Source: Luidia sarsii (Eukaryota > Echinodermata > Asteroidea > Paxillosida > Luidiidae). From it: a DNA stretch of 64,000 nucleotides. The position numbers and the translations under genes were made by a program. Location: positions 13,058,216 to 13,122,215 of the forward strand of contig OX465102.1 of NCBI GenBank assembly GCA_949987565.1, written 5' to 3'. Shown piece by piece: positions 12,801 to 21,520 of this stretch. The notes under the pieces were generated by a model. It saw only the letters and a list, made by a program, of their open reading frames with translations, had not been told where the DNA came from and ran no database searches. Each line of letters starts with the position of its first letter. The stretch's first letter is position 1.

Positions 12801-13054
12801 TTGCAACATAATTATTGTATATATCACTTTTAGTTATGTATGTTGTGTACTATTATTCATATTGGTTCGTGGTAGGGTGGTGTAGTCATGATCATACCGT
12901 CTTGCAAGACAGCCCGGTGCTTTTTTTTCATCCCGACCAACAGCTGGGTGGTCTCGTTGAAGTCTGTCTGCAGGATGTCATCCTCTGGTATGGAGGAGGT
13001 GCAGACTTGGGTCTGGTCGGTGATGGCGCTCTCCGCCATGAGTTTGTTGGCCAT
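690..13054 (-). CDS. OCA2: OCA2 / P protein orthologue (partial, 3' end outside window)
   Basis: Eleven exons on the minus strand spell about 528 residues of a P-protein (SLC13/ArsB-like transporter superfamily). In vertebrates this multi-pass protein sits in the melanosome membrane and controls organelle pH and anion conductance. The family match rests on a cytoplasmic N-terminus, one membrane segment, a luminal loop, and core blocks such as [44 protein letters not shown] and [12 protein letters not shown]. Splice phases are consistent along the chain when the donor at 10392 is used. The protein is about 840 residues in vertebrates, so roughly the last third lies left of the window. The first ATG (13054) follows an acceptor-like CAAAAG, so a 5' noncoding exon probably lies upstream. 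It is transcribed divergently from NUP98. Confidence 0.9.
983..1364. mobile_element. TTAA-flanked MITE (family C), copy 1
   Basis: The inverted ends TTAAAGCCCCTACACAAC and GTTGTGTAGGGGCTTTAA begin and end with TTAA, as expected of piggyBac-type nonautonomous elements. A related reverse-orientation copy lies at 51539-51874. It is inside an OCA2 intron. Confidence 0.7.
1508..1608. repeat. Inverted pair of Penelope-like 3' ends
   Basis: GATCCCAGCAGGACCTTTCTC is followed by GGGAAAGTTCCTGCTAGGATC, that is, two copies of the Penelope-like terminal sequence in head-to-head inversion around a short spacer. Confidence 0.6.
1674..1741 (-). mobile_element. tRNA-derived SINE, copy 1
   Basis: On the minus strand the tRNA-like part reads GGCTGGATAGCTCAGATAG (A box region) to GGTTCGAATGCCGGTCCAGTC (B box), capable of a tRNA-like acceptor pairing. 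Companion SINE sequence, including a block shared with 12300 (GGCTACAGCAGCTCGGGGATC-like), extends to about 1900. Confidence 0.65.
2199..2331 (-). CDS. OCA2: OCA2 exon j: TM helix and cytoplasmic linker
   Basis: Reads [20 protein letters not shown] to [12 protein letters not shown]. The donor CGGG|GTGTGT leaves phase 1, and joining to exon k gives [14 protein letters not shown], matching the EIVELKHEIHVW segment of vertebrate OCA2. This fixes the donor among several nearby GTs. Confidence 0.93.
2541..2611 (-). mobile_element. tRNA-derived SINE, copy 2
   Basis: Minus-strand A box AGCTCAGATTGTAAG and B-box-like sequence, with the associated CCCCCACCCTGGGAAACGG-like leader to about 2700. Diverged copy of the same family. 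Confidence 0.6.
3921..4059 (-). CDS. OCA2: OCA2 exon i: [11 protein letters not shown] motif
   Basis: Reads [19 protein letters not shown] then [19 protein letters not shown]. The GDPPN signature is shared across the SLC13/ArsB/P superfamily. Acceptor CGGTCCAG, donor GAGGCG|GTAAGT, phases 2 to 0. Confidence 0.97.
4251..4323 (+). mobile_element. tRNA-derived SINE, copy 3
   Basis: The best preserved head: GCTGGATAGCTCAGATAGTA with A box, GGTTCAAGTCC B box, and seven pairing acceptor positions between GCTGGAT and GTCCAGT. The leader CCCCGGCAAAGACTATAG precedes it. A bona fide tRNA gene is less likely because many decayed copies share the same flanks. Confidence 0.7.
4702..5166. mobile_element. 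MITE family A, copy 2
   Basis: Ends ACATTATGAACATCT and AGATGTTCATAGTG with the same internal blocks as copy 1, including the CACAGTG/CACCGTG palindromic repeats. Confidence 0.75.
5425..5606 (-). CDS. OCA2: OCA2 exon h: transporter core, DNVTT motif
   Basis: Reads [19 protein letters not shown] through [16 protein letters not shown], among the most conserved segments of the P-protein/ArsB family. Acceptor TCTCCGCAG, donor ATAAG|GTACGA, phases 0 to 2. Confidence 0.97.
6238..6375 (-). CDS. OCA2: OCA2 exon g: transporter core start
   Basis: Reads [20 protein letters not shown] to [11 protein letters not shown], the block corresponding to VHRTLAAMLGS and DFETLALLFGM in vertebrates. Acceptor CATCGTAG, donor GGCATG|GTGAGT, phases 0 to 0. 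Confidence 0.95.
6760..7227. mobile_element. MITE family A, copy 3
   Basis: Ends ACACTATAAACATCTCAACC and GGTTTAGATGTTC...ATAGTG enclose a third copy of the interior. All three sit in OCA2 introns or flank. Confidence 0.75.
7319..7469 (-). CDS. OCA2: OCA2 exon f: end of luminal loop and TM2
   Basis: Reads [13 protein letters not shown] to [18 protein letters not shown]. The hydrophobic stretch corresponds to the ATAILAGVYALIIFE helix of vertebrate OCA2. Donor TTTGAC|GTGAGT; phases 2 to 0. Confidence 0.9.
7615..7715. repeat. Inverted pair of Penelope-like 3' ends
   Basis: GAGGGCCTGATGGTTACGATC on the left faces GGGATCGAAATGTCAGGCCC on the right. The arms are the two strands of the same terminal repeat, able to fold back. 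Confidence 0.6.
7925..8318. mobile_element. Diverged MITE family B relative
   Basis: Shares words such as AATCGCGATTCAAA and GTGTGGACGC with the better copies at 21815 and 36271, in a region without coding features. Confidence 0.45.
8375..8750. repeat. Tandemly duplicated inverted pair of Penelope-like ends
   Basis: A unit of about 180 bases (GTTTTGATCCTGGCAGTACT to GCAGTTTGCAAC) occurs twice in a row. Each carries both the sense end, GGATCGAAACGTCAGGCCC or variant, and a partial inverted arm. It abuts OCA2 exon e. Confidence 0.65.
8808..9048 (-). CDS. OCA2: OCA2 exon e: luminal loop
   Basis: Reads [18 protein letters not shown] through [16 protein letters not shown]. It aligns by pattern with the large luminal loop of P proteins and has several NxS/T sites (NIS, NAT, NSS). 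Acceptor CGCCGCCAG, donor GCAGAA|GTCAGT, phases 1 to 2. Confidence 0.85.
9159..9259. repeat. Perfect 47-bp hairpin with 7-base loop
   Basis: Arms 9159-9205 and 9213-9259 are exact reverse complements around GCAACGA. The arms are unrelated to the other repeats recognised in the window. It lies about 110 bases upstream of OCA2 exon e in gene orientation. Confidence 0.85.
9893..9995. repeat. Inverted pair of Penelope-like 3' ends
   Basis: AAATTTAGTGGGCCTGTCATGA through CATTTTGG is a close head-to-head pair of the terminal repeat with a loop of only a few bases. Confidence 0.65.
10393..10469 (-). CDS. OCA2: OCA2 exon d: first transmembrane segment
   Basis: Reads [19 protein letters not shown], equivalent to the WLKVMGLFAFVVL segment of vertebrate OCA2. 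Two donors exist 19 bases apart. The stronger-looking TTG|GTGAGC (exon to 10412) leaves phase 0 and would break the frame with exon e; ATTAC|GTGTAG (exon to 10393) leaves phase 1 and fits. A missed small exon between 9048 and 10393 is the alternative, since vertebrate luminal loops are about 20 residues longer here. Confidence 0.7.
10706..10828 (-). CDS. OCA2: OCA2 exon c: N-terminal cytoplasmic region before TM1
   Basis: Reads [18 protein letters not shown] to FARLTSSKA between acceptor TTTCTGTAG and donor GCCAG|GTGAGT. It is serine-rich and basic, as expected just before the first membrane segment. Phase 2 in and phase 2 out (AG|G gives Arg) join it to the TM1 exon. Confidence 0.75.
11297..11369 (-). 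mobile_element. tRNA-derived SINE, copy 4
   Basis: The minus strand reads GCTGGATAGCTCAGATGGTA and GGTTCAAGTCCTGGTCCAGT; clear A and B boxes. The leader continues to about 11460. Confidence 0.7.
11664..11763 (-). CDS. OCA2: OCA2 exon b: N-terminal region
   Basis: Reads [10 protein letters not shown] to IVTADK between acceptor TCATCACAG and donor AAAAC|GTGAGT. It enters at phase 1 and leaves at phase 2, which fits both neighbours exactly. The segment is poorly conserved and polar; membership rests on phase, splice sites and position. Confidence 0.7.
11930..12430. mobile_element. SINE body fragments
   Basis: Fragments of the SINE leader (CCAGCCCTTAGATGG near 11948, the ATTCAGATGCAAACAACC block near 12066, and GGCTACAGCAGCTCGGGGATC-like near 12310) plus a plus-strand leader piece near 12405 joined to a Penelope end. 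No intact copy. Confidence 0.5.
12459..12815 (+). mobile_element. 5'-truncated Penelope-like element 3' end
   Basis: Begins in the last codons of the GIY-YIG ORF (GGTCTCAACATCCAGGAGGG then stop) and continues through the same 3' UTR as the copy ending at 18305, closing with GTCAGTAAGCAGTTTGCAAC. Classic 5' truncation of a retroelement. Confidence 0.8.
12898..13054 (-). CDS. OCA2: OCA2 exon a: N-terminal cytoplasmic region with start codon
   Basis: Reads from [14 protein letters not shown] to HRAVLQD and contains [10 protein letters not shown], resembling the ENTPLL patch in the cytoplasmic N-terminus of vertebrate P proteins. The donor is GACG|GTATGA (phase 1). The ATG is the first in frame after an AG acceptor-like site at the right edge; the exact 5' exon limit is not certain. 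Confidence 0.7.
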
Positions 13055-13159
13055 GGCTTTTGAGAGCAGATGGGCAGATCACTTATTTTTGGAGAGCCAA
13101 CAGATTGAAGTCAGTCTAATTGAGGCTTCTGTAAGTAATTATTCAATCATGTTTTCATT

Positions 13160-15717
13160 TATTGGTCCATTAGTCCATTGGTTCATTGGTTCATTGGTCC
13201 ATTCGTTCATTGGTTCAATGGTCCATTGGTTCATTGGTTCATTGGTTCATTTGTCCATTGGTTCATTGGTCCATTGGTTCATTGGTCCAATGGTTCATTG
13301 GTTCATTGGTTCATTGGTCCATTGGTTCATTGGTCAATTAGTTCGTCGGTTCATTCGTTCATTGGTTCATTGGTCCATTGGTTCAATGGTCCATTGGTTC
13401 ATTGGTTCATTGGTCCATTGGTTCATTGGTTCATTGGTTCATTGGTTCATTGGTTCATTGGTTCATTGGTTCATTGGTTCATTGGTCCATTGGTCCATTG
13501 GTTCATTGGTTCATTGGTCCATTGGTTCATTGGTTCAATGGTCAATTGGTTCATTGGTCCATTGGTTCATTGGTCCATTGGTCCATTGGTTCATTGGTTC
13601 AATGGTCCATTGGTTCATTGGTTCATTGGTGCATTGGTTCATTGGTTCATTGGTCCATTGGTCCATTGGTTCATTGGTCTATTGGTTCATTGGTTCATTG
13701 GTTCATTGGTGCATTGGTCAATTAGTTCATTGGTTCATTGGTTCATTGGTTCATTGGTTCATTGGTCCATTGGTTCATTGGTTCAATGGTCCATTGGTTC
13801 ATTGGTCCATTGGTTCATTGGTCCATTGGTTCATTGCTTCATTGGTTCATTGGTTTATTGGTTCATTGGTTCATTGGTCCATTGGTTCAATGGTCCATTG
13901 GTTCATTGGTTCATTGGTCCATTGGTCCATTGGTTCATTGGTTCATTGGTTCATTGGTTCATTGGTCCATTGGTTCATTGGTTCATTTGTTCATTGGTTC
14001 ATTGGTTCATTGGTTCATTGGTTCATTGGTTCATTGGTTCATTGGTTCATTGGTTCATTGGTTCATTGGTTCATTGGTTCATTGGTTCATTGGTCCATTG
14101 GTTCATTGGTTCATTGGTTCATTGGTTCATTGGTTCATTGGTTCATTCGTCCATTGGTTCATTGGTTCATTGGTTCATTGGTTCATTGGTTCATTGGTTC
14201 ATTGGTCCATTGGTTCATTGGTTCATTGGTTCATTGGTTCATTGGTTCATTGGTTCATTGGTTCATTGGTCCATTGGTTCATTGGTCCATTGGTTAATTG
14301 GTCCATTGGTTCATTGGTCCATTGGTTAATCGATTCATTGGTCCAAAGGTTCATTGGTCCATTCGTTCATTGGTTCATTGGTTCATTGGTCCATTGGTTC
14401 ATTGGTTCATTGGTTCATTGGTTCATTGGTCCATTGGTCCATTGGTTCATTGGTTCATTGGTTCATTGGTTCATTGGTTCATTGGTTCATTGGTTCAATT
14501 GGTTCATTGGTTCATTGGTCCATTGGTTCATTGGTTCATTGGTTCATTGGTTCATTGGTTCATTGGTTCATTGGTTCATTGGTTCATTGGTCCATTGGTC
14601 CATTGGTCCATTGGTTCATTGGTCCATTGGTTCATTGGTTCATTGGTCCATTGGTTCATTGGTTCATTGGTTCATTTGTTCATTGGTTCATTGGTTCATT
14701 GGTTCATTGGTTATTGGTTCATTGGTCCATTGGTTCATTGGTCCATTGGTTCATTGGTTCATTGGTTCATTTGTTCATTGGTTCATTGGTTCATTGGTCC
14801 ATTGGTCCATTGGTTCATTGGTTCATTGGTTCATTGGTTCATTGGTTCATTGGTTCATTGGTCCATTGGTTCATTGGTCCATTGGTTCATTGGTTCATTG
14901 GTCCATTGGTCCATTGGTTCATTGGTTCATTGGTCCATTGGTTCATTGGTCAATTGGTTCATTGGTTCATTGGTTCATTGGTCCATTGGTTCATTGGTTC
15001 ATTGGTCCATTGGTTCATTGGTTCAATGGTTCATTGGTTCATTGGTTCATTGGTCCATTGGTTCGTTGGTTCATTGGTCCATTGGTCCATTGGTTCATTG
15101 GTTCAATGGTTCATTGGTCAATTGGTTCATTGGTCAATTGGTTCAATGGTTCATTGGTTCATTGTTCCATTGGTCCATTGGTTCATTGGTTCATTGGTCC
15201 ATTGGTTCATTGGTCCATTGGTCCATTGGTTCATTGGTTCATTGGTCCATTGGTTCATTGGTCCATTGGTTCGTTGGTTCAATGGTCCATTGGTTCATTG
15301 GTTCATTGGTTCATTGGTTCACTGGGCCATTGGTTCATTGGTTCATTGGTTCATTGGTTCATTGGTTCATTGGTTCATTGGTTCATTGGTTCATTGGTTC
15401 ATTGGTCCATTGGTTCATTGGTTCATTGGTTCAATGGTCAATTGGTTCATTGGTCCATTGCTTCATTGGTCCATTGGTCCATTGGTTCATTGGTTCAATG
15501 GTCCATTGGTTCATTGGTGCATTGGTGCATTGGTGCATTGGTTCATTGGTTCATTGGTTCATTGGTCCATTGGTTCATTGGTCTATTGGTTCATTGGTTC
15601 ATTGGTGCATTGGTCAATTAGTTCATTGGTTCATTGGTTCATTGGTTCATTGGTCCATTGTTCCATTGGTCCATTGTTCCATTGGTCCATTGGTTCATTG
15701 GTTCATTGGTTCATTGG
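13160..15717. repeat. 2.6-kb tandem array of an 8-bp unit (TTCATTGG / TCCATTGG)
   Basis: About 320 copies of an octamer alternate mainly between TTCATTGG and TCCATTGG, with rare AATGG, GCATTGG and ATTAG variants. One 7-bp slip occurs near 14713. The minus strand reads ACCAATGAA at every unit, an NF-Y-type CCAAT box. All three plus frames are open because three octamers make eight codons (FIGSLVHW), so the long ORFs here are artefacts. It lies just upstream of OCA2's first coding exon. Confidence 0.97.
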
Positions 15718-16500
15718 AGAAGAAATAAACTACAACCAGAGGCAATCATGGAGCAACATTCAAAAGACCAGGTCTTGTGAGGAAACAAAGTAGAATAAAT
15801 TAACGTCGAAGAAACAGACACAAACAATGATGAAAAGAAATGCAGCCTTTTGAAAACAGGAATTACTCAATGGCTAATCAAGTCAAGGGTGGTTAGCAGT
15901 AACAAAATGTGAAAATCTCTGAAGTGAACCACGCTTCCCCACGAAAAATATTTTCACACGGTGCCAGTGCAAACCACCCTTGACATGCTACCTCCACCAT
16001 GAACAGCCTGAAATCACATAGATACTCAAAGGCTGAATCAAACATAATTATGCACATGTATAGTACATGCACAGATAAAGAAAAAAAAGGCTAACTCTAG
16101 ATTTGAATTGGAAACCAGGACCTACTTTATCTCAGCAATATATCTTTGCCAGCACTAGAACTGCCATTCAAGAAGCAACAAACAGTCCCATCCTCAGTCT
16201 TCATGTAGAACAGAAGCGGCATATATCAAGTCTCACGGGGAGGGGAACAAATGGCCGCTGGAATGGAGATACCGAAATCAAATGGCTTTGCTATCGCTGC
16301 AATTATACGAGCACAATCGTTACACAAACTGTGATTTGTTTATAAAGGCAGCACGGGATAGGATTAGACTTTGACCAGTGCTGCTGTTTGCCCGGGCCAG
16401 CGGGAAAATAAAGAAAGAAACATTCGCCACTGTTTGTACTTATCACTGGAAATCAATATCAAGCTTGCCAAGTTTTAAGACTTTTGACTGACACAATTTC
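15718..16500. other. Non-repetitive intergenic stretch
   Basis: No exon, RNA gene or recognisable mobile element is seen. Confidence 0.4.
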
Positions 16501-16600
16501 AAAAAAGTAGAGGGTCTGACAACTAAATCCTAGCATTAGTACTATAGTATAGTAGCAGGACCTATAAGTTATTATCAAAGGCAGAGTAAAGGACTCTAAT
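16500..16600. repeat. Degraded Penelope-like end, partly inverted
   Basis: GTAGAGGGTCTGACAACTAAATCC and TAGCAGGACCT...CAAAGGCAGAG resemble the terminal repeat on the opposite strand, about 150 bases before the reverse-transcriptase remnant. Confidence 0.45.
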
Positions 16601-16749
16601 TCAAGCTATGCCTATCTTTTTGCATTCTCTTGAAAGAGTTACTTTGAAAAGATCTGGGTCCAATCCTCCAATAGCAATGTCAAGGAAGTGAACGTTCATC
16701 AGACTCATCAAATCTTGCTCAAGCAGACAATTAATACCTGCATATTTTA

Positions 16750-17172
16750 ATGCACTATAGCATACTGCACAATGGCACTGCCATGGGCACACGCATGGCT
16801 CCTTCCTTTGCTTGCCTCTTCATGGGTGACCTTGAGGAACGCATGCTCAGTGAGGCTCCATGCCGTCCTTGGATTTGGTGGAGATACATAGATGACGTTT
16901 TCTTCATTTGGACTAGGGACGGTTGCAGCTTGAATGCCTTCTTTGACCACATCAATTCCTTCCACAGCACTATCAAATTCACATGGGAACAATCTCTCCA
17001 GCAGACCCACTTTCTGGAAGTCACCGTCCGGAAAGACCTCGACACACTTACTACTGACTTGTATTCTAAGCCCAACGACACTCATCAATATCTCCATGCC
17101 TCCAGTTGTCACCCCAGACACTGTAAGACTGGTATAGCCTACAGCCAGGCCCTCAGATTGAGGCGCATATAA
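16750..17172 (+). pseudogene. Penelope-like element reverse transcriptase fragment
   Basis: The frame reads GTAMGTRMAPSFACLFMG, then WRYIDDVFFIW (the YxDD catalytic motif), then YSKPNDTHQYLHASSCHP and SQALRLRRI. These are the palm and thumb blocks typical of Penelope-like reverse transcriptases, which are related to telomerase. The upstream palm motif A and N-terminus are missing, and an in-frame TAA follows LRRI, so it is a 5'-truncated relic. The next fragment continues about 40 bases downstream in another frame. Confidence 0.85.
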
Positions 17173-17214
17173 TTATATTCAAATGAGTCTGACTTTCGCC
17201 GCCATACACGTGTA

Positions 17215-17700
17215 TTGGCCAGTAACTTGGTTGCTAGAGGCTATAGTTCTCGCCAAGTGAAGAACTCCATTGCTAAAGTCTATTCCATTCCAAGAAGTTC
17301 GGCACTAAAACAAAAGCCACCAGGTCCCAAGGACAAGCCCTTAGTTACTTCCTACCACCCTTCTCTTCCTCCTCTCAGGAAGATAACTAAGGAAAACCAC
17401 CACATTCTCCACACTTCAGATCGTCTGGCTGATGCCATTCCTAATTCGCCTGTTTTGGCTTTCAGGCGCCCCCGTAACCTGCGTGACTTAATTGTCCGAG
17501 CAGAGGTTTCCCCTTTGGACACTTCACCTCCCACTAAATTTAGTAAATTTAAGTGTACCTCGAAATGCATTGTTTGCAAGACACATGTCAAGGAAAATAT
17601 AGACTCTTTCAATGGAAATTCTTCTGGAACTACCCACACGACCTATGGCTCTATCACGTGCACTACCTCAAACATCATAATTATACCTCGTCTCATGTAG
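17215..17700 (+). pseudogene. Penelope-like element ORF, connector region
   Basis: Reads ASNLVARGYSSRQVKNSIAK and later FKCTSKCIVCKTHV, a cysteine-containing linker typical between reverse transcriptase and endonuclease in these elements. The frame differs from both the upstream RT piece and the downstream GIY-YIG piece, showing at least two frame-disrupting changes. Confidence 0.75.
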
Positions 17701-17974
17701 AGTTTGCAATGTTCAGTATGTTGGCGAGACCAAAAACACCCTCAAAAAACGTATCTATGGCCATAGGTCTACAATCAAAACCGGTAAAATGGACACCCCT
17801 GTTGGGTATCACTTCAATCTCCCTGATCATTCGATATCAGATATGAGTGTACTGGGCATTGAATCCCTTGGTAACCGTAGTAATGCTGTCCGTCTAAGCC
17901 GTGAGAAAATGTGGATGAAGCGTCTTCGGACTATTCAACCACATGGTCTCAACATCCAGGAGGGTAATGACTAA
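17696..17974 (+). pseudogene. Penelope-like element GIY-YIG endonuclease domain
   Basis: From CRVCNVQYVGETKNT the frame reads KKRIYGHRSTIK, then HFNLPDHSISDM and ends GLNIQEGND before TAA. This is the C-terminal GIY-YIG nuclease that nicks target DNA in Penelope-like elements; the first core motif is present as VQYVGET. The domain itself looks intact for about 92 residues, but it is separated from the RT by frameshifts. Confidence 0.8.
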
Positions 17975-18305
17975 CACCATGCTGCTTTCTGATAATCCTT
18001 CTTTTATGTTCACTTCTTCACACTTCTTTCTTTGATCTTTCCCCTTCTTCTCACTAATCCCTACCCTACTCCTTGCCCTTCCCTTTGATCTCACCCTATA
18101 CCAGCTTTCCTCTTTGTCCTTTGTTTCTCATCCGTGTCCTATTCACTCTCTTCCCCCTTCCTTCCCCCGTACATGTATCTGTGTTGTCCTTGTCACTCTG
18201 CCTTTGAGAAAGGTCCTGCTAGGATCGAAACGTCAGGCCCACTAAATTTTAAGATTTGCATTTTGGTAATTTTAGTCAGTAAGCAGTTTGCAACATTTTT
18301 GTATA
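17975..18305 (+). mobile_element. Penelope-like element 3' UTR and terminal repeat
   Basis: A pyrimidine-rich UTR ends in CTTTGAGAAAGGTCCTGC, GGATCGAAACGTCAGGCCC and GTCAGTAAGCAGTTTGCAAC. This terminal sequence is the source of the many solo and inverted ends elsewhere in the window. It contains a degenerate hammerhead-like core (see findings). Confidence 0.8.
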
Positions 18306-19190
18306 TCATTATAAGATATCTTTTAACTTTTTGAATTTGGATCTTCAAGTATACCATAGAGATGAAATACGGTAGGGGTGTATCTATGTGTGACACGCAG
18401 CATTTCTCATCCTTGTTAATTTCCACATCAGAAGATACGTCGAGGCAGGATGTGATTGTTTGGCTTGATCCATGCTATTGTTATTCAGCCATGGAAGCAG
18501 ATTCTGTTTTCTTTGCCCTTTTGGTGGGGTTGAATTTTTCATCTGGTTGATGTCTTCTTCTGTGACATTTAAAAAAAAATCCACAATCCTCTTTCTCACT
18601 CACTGCTTCTTCAGTTATGACCTTTCCCAATGTCACTCAAAAGACACATTTCCTCCTTCTTGGTACTTTTTCTAGCTGCCCTTTTATTTTTTTTTCATTT
18701 TTATTTTATAAAAGCCTATTAGACTATGTAACTTTATGCCTTTAAATAATAATTAAAAAAATTATATAAGCGAGACCCCCTATACTAGGAGCCTCCATAG
18801 TTTTTACCCAGAACGGACTGCCTCAAGTTGCGTATATATATTTTTTCTACACATGTTAGGGTTTGTTATGGTACACTCAGGGTTTTTTTAGGACCAACAA
18901 TAAAGAAAACTGGAGCTACGAAGCAACCGCCAATTTTGTACAGGCTAGGAAAATAGACCCCAAAAGAGCAACTTTTTGAATCACACGAGTTTGACCTACT
19001 GGAAAAGCCTTAACTTTGCATATTTTCGGTGACGGACAAAGAGCAGGAAACAAACCGGAAGATACGAAGTCTGAGATCGTTATAGGGAGTTGTTTTCATC
19101 GTGCGATGTGATTTACATGTAGAAGGCCAAGCGTCGAAAACGCGTACCGTCGGAAACTGGGCCCCCACGATACATACTAGTTTTTACTAC
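18306..19190. other. Non-coding stretch
   Basis: AT-rich, with no feature recognised. Confidence 0.35.
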
Positions 19191-19194
19191 CACG

Positions 19195-19320
19195 CCTATA
19201 CGACCTAGTAGTACTACTACTACTAGTAGTAGTACTAGAGTAGTAGTACTACTACTAGTACTACTACTAGTACTAGTATAATACTAGTACTAGTACAAGT
19301 AGTAGTACTAGTAGATACTA
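19195..19320. repeat. AGT/ACT microsatellite with internal inversions
   Basis: Runs of ACTACTACT alternate with AGTAGTAGT and ACTAGTACTAG, so the tract is self-complementary at many offsets and could form cruciforms. Confidence 0.85.
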
Positions 19321-20553
19321 TGAGAAGTGAGATAGGGACTTCGACCGGGCATCAATCCGATGTTTGCACAAGAATTATGTTTGTAATACAAACATATGCG
19401 CTTTACTTACAGCACTAGCCAATATCACTATCAGTGTCACTGTATCAGTACTCACTAAGAGTAAGACCATGGAGGTAGACAGTCACTATTCACTAGTCTA
19501 TCTTGCACTTGCAGTGGAAGGTACCAAAGTAATTGTGAGGATGTAACAACTAACATAAATTATGCACACTGCCGTCTATGAAGTATGAGTATGGGGGGAA
19601 ATGGGGGACAATCGCACCAACTTGAAGTTTGAGGTCCGCCCCTCGTGACCTTGTCCATACTTTGATTCATGTATTATTTACGTTTGTACGGCCGTTTCAT
19701 GTGCACCATGTGCTGCCGTACAGCTAAGCAATGAAACACGAAACGGTCGTATACCCGCTAAGAAAAGCGGTCGTAGTTCAGCGCGCATGAGCACTGCAGA
19801 GCAGCGTGTGCTCAAGATGGCAGACTGGTTTTAGCGGGATCAAAGCGGAGTAAACCTCTTCTCAAGCAGTTTCCTCCGTTGACTTCATCGGTAATTACAG
19901 CCACTTTCACGTCCTACGAGGAACGTTTTGACAACGAGCATGCACGGGGTCTATAAAACACCGCTCGTGTCTCGAACAAGGCACAGTTCTGCTCTTTGAG
20001 ACCCATTTTTGTCCATTTCCAATATCGTTCTGAAAATGTTGTAATTTGCGTCCATTCACAATACCTAACGCTGGTGAGTGCTGTTGTTGCATTGCCCAAC
20101 ACGTGATGTTCCGATTTGACTTCCAAGTCCGAGTTAAACTCTTTCCTACTTTCGTGGTTTTCGGTCCTTTTTCTATCACTTTTTTATCAGTATTATGAAT
20201 GTTATATGACATTAAGGCTACCCGTACCACAGAGGTAGTCCGAGTAACTTTGACCCGACAACGGACAAGTCACCTTTTTTTATCGAAATTTGAACCAAAT
20301 TCAAATTTAGTTTAAAAAAGGGTAACTTGTCGGGTGAAGGTACGACAGAGGTGACTTTCCCACAGTACCACACAACCATCCAGTCCATCTGAATGTTCAT
20401 ACAGGTAATTCACACAAACGTTCGTGACTGTTCAAAAAAGGTAGGAAGTCATTCACTCATTCAGTCATCGTACTTCGAAGAACTTTCACTTTCAATGCAC
20501 AATAGTTTACTGCTTGCTTGAGTAATGAGTTGAACCATGGTTAAAGTAAGACA

Positions 20554-21011
20554 TAGTCCCACTTGACTTACTGGGCCGCTAGGAGCTCCTCTGAAATGAT
20601 TTGTGTGTTGATCTGTCGCACTAGCGTCCCACCGCGTCTAATAAAGTAATATAAAACAGACATTCTCAATGTCTAGTACCCAGTACATTGTGTACACGGT
20701 GTACAAACATTGCGTTTTGAACAACTCGACATGTCCGATGCCGACATAGGAGACATTTTGTCGGAATTGCTATCCAAAAATTAATTGTTAGTACATGTAC
20801 CGCTGAAATACCACTTGTTCGTCTTGACATGTGTAGAATCCGTCAGGTGCTTTTAAGTTTTATTGAATCTTTTGACGCGATTTCGGGCACTTTTAAAGCC
20901 ATCTGTTGAGCATTTGTGTTTTCCTATTTTAGACGCGGTGGGACGCTAGTGCGACAGATCAACACACAAATCGTTTCAGAGGAGCTCCTAGCGGCCCAGT
21001 GAGTGGGACTA
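20554..21011. mobile_element. MITE with roughly 80-bp inverted ends
   Basis: The left arm (GGGCCGCTAGGAGCTCCTCT, then TGTGTTGATCTGTCGCAC, then AGCGTCCCACCGCGTCTAA) is repeated inverted at 20929-21000. The tips read TAGTCCCACT and AGTGGGACTA, consistent with a TA target duplication. The interior of about 285 bases has no ORF. Confidence 0.8.
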
Positions 21012-21520
21012 GGTTAAACATTGTTGTGTAGCATGTGTTGCTTAATGTTGATCATGTGCAGTGTCAGTGTGCAGATAAAAAATAACAAACACTGAAACAG
21101 GTTAAATTTCAGGTTTCCTAAAATCCAACATTGAGGTGGCAGAGTTGAAATGTCAGTTCAAAGAAAAAAAGCTAAATTTGAATTAAATTTAAATTACATG
21201 AACAGATTTAGGTCTACACATGAATTTTGATTACCGGTAGTTGATATAGGTCAGTAAATTCTTGCCAAATTCCGTGAGCAAAATAATAATATGGTTCATA
21301 TGCAGCAGTGGCCAGTTGTTAATTGAATTTGAAATCGTCTTCAGGGCCAGTTGAAGGCCAACCCCAAAAGTGGCTCAGCTGGCCTATTTTAGTATTTGGT
21401 AAAACAAAAAATAGGCAGGTTACAACCGTTACATTCACCCAGCAACGGCAATCTTGCCGGTCCCTTAGCCTACTCGGATTGGCCAATTGACATCACGTGT
21501 TGCCAGCTCTTTTAGTTTGA

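Noticed and set aside
12888..15793. Very long ORFs (up to 627 codons) reading FIGSLVHW repeats
   Set aside because: They exist in all three plus frames because the 8-bp satellite contains no stop; no protein is implied.
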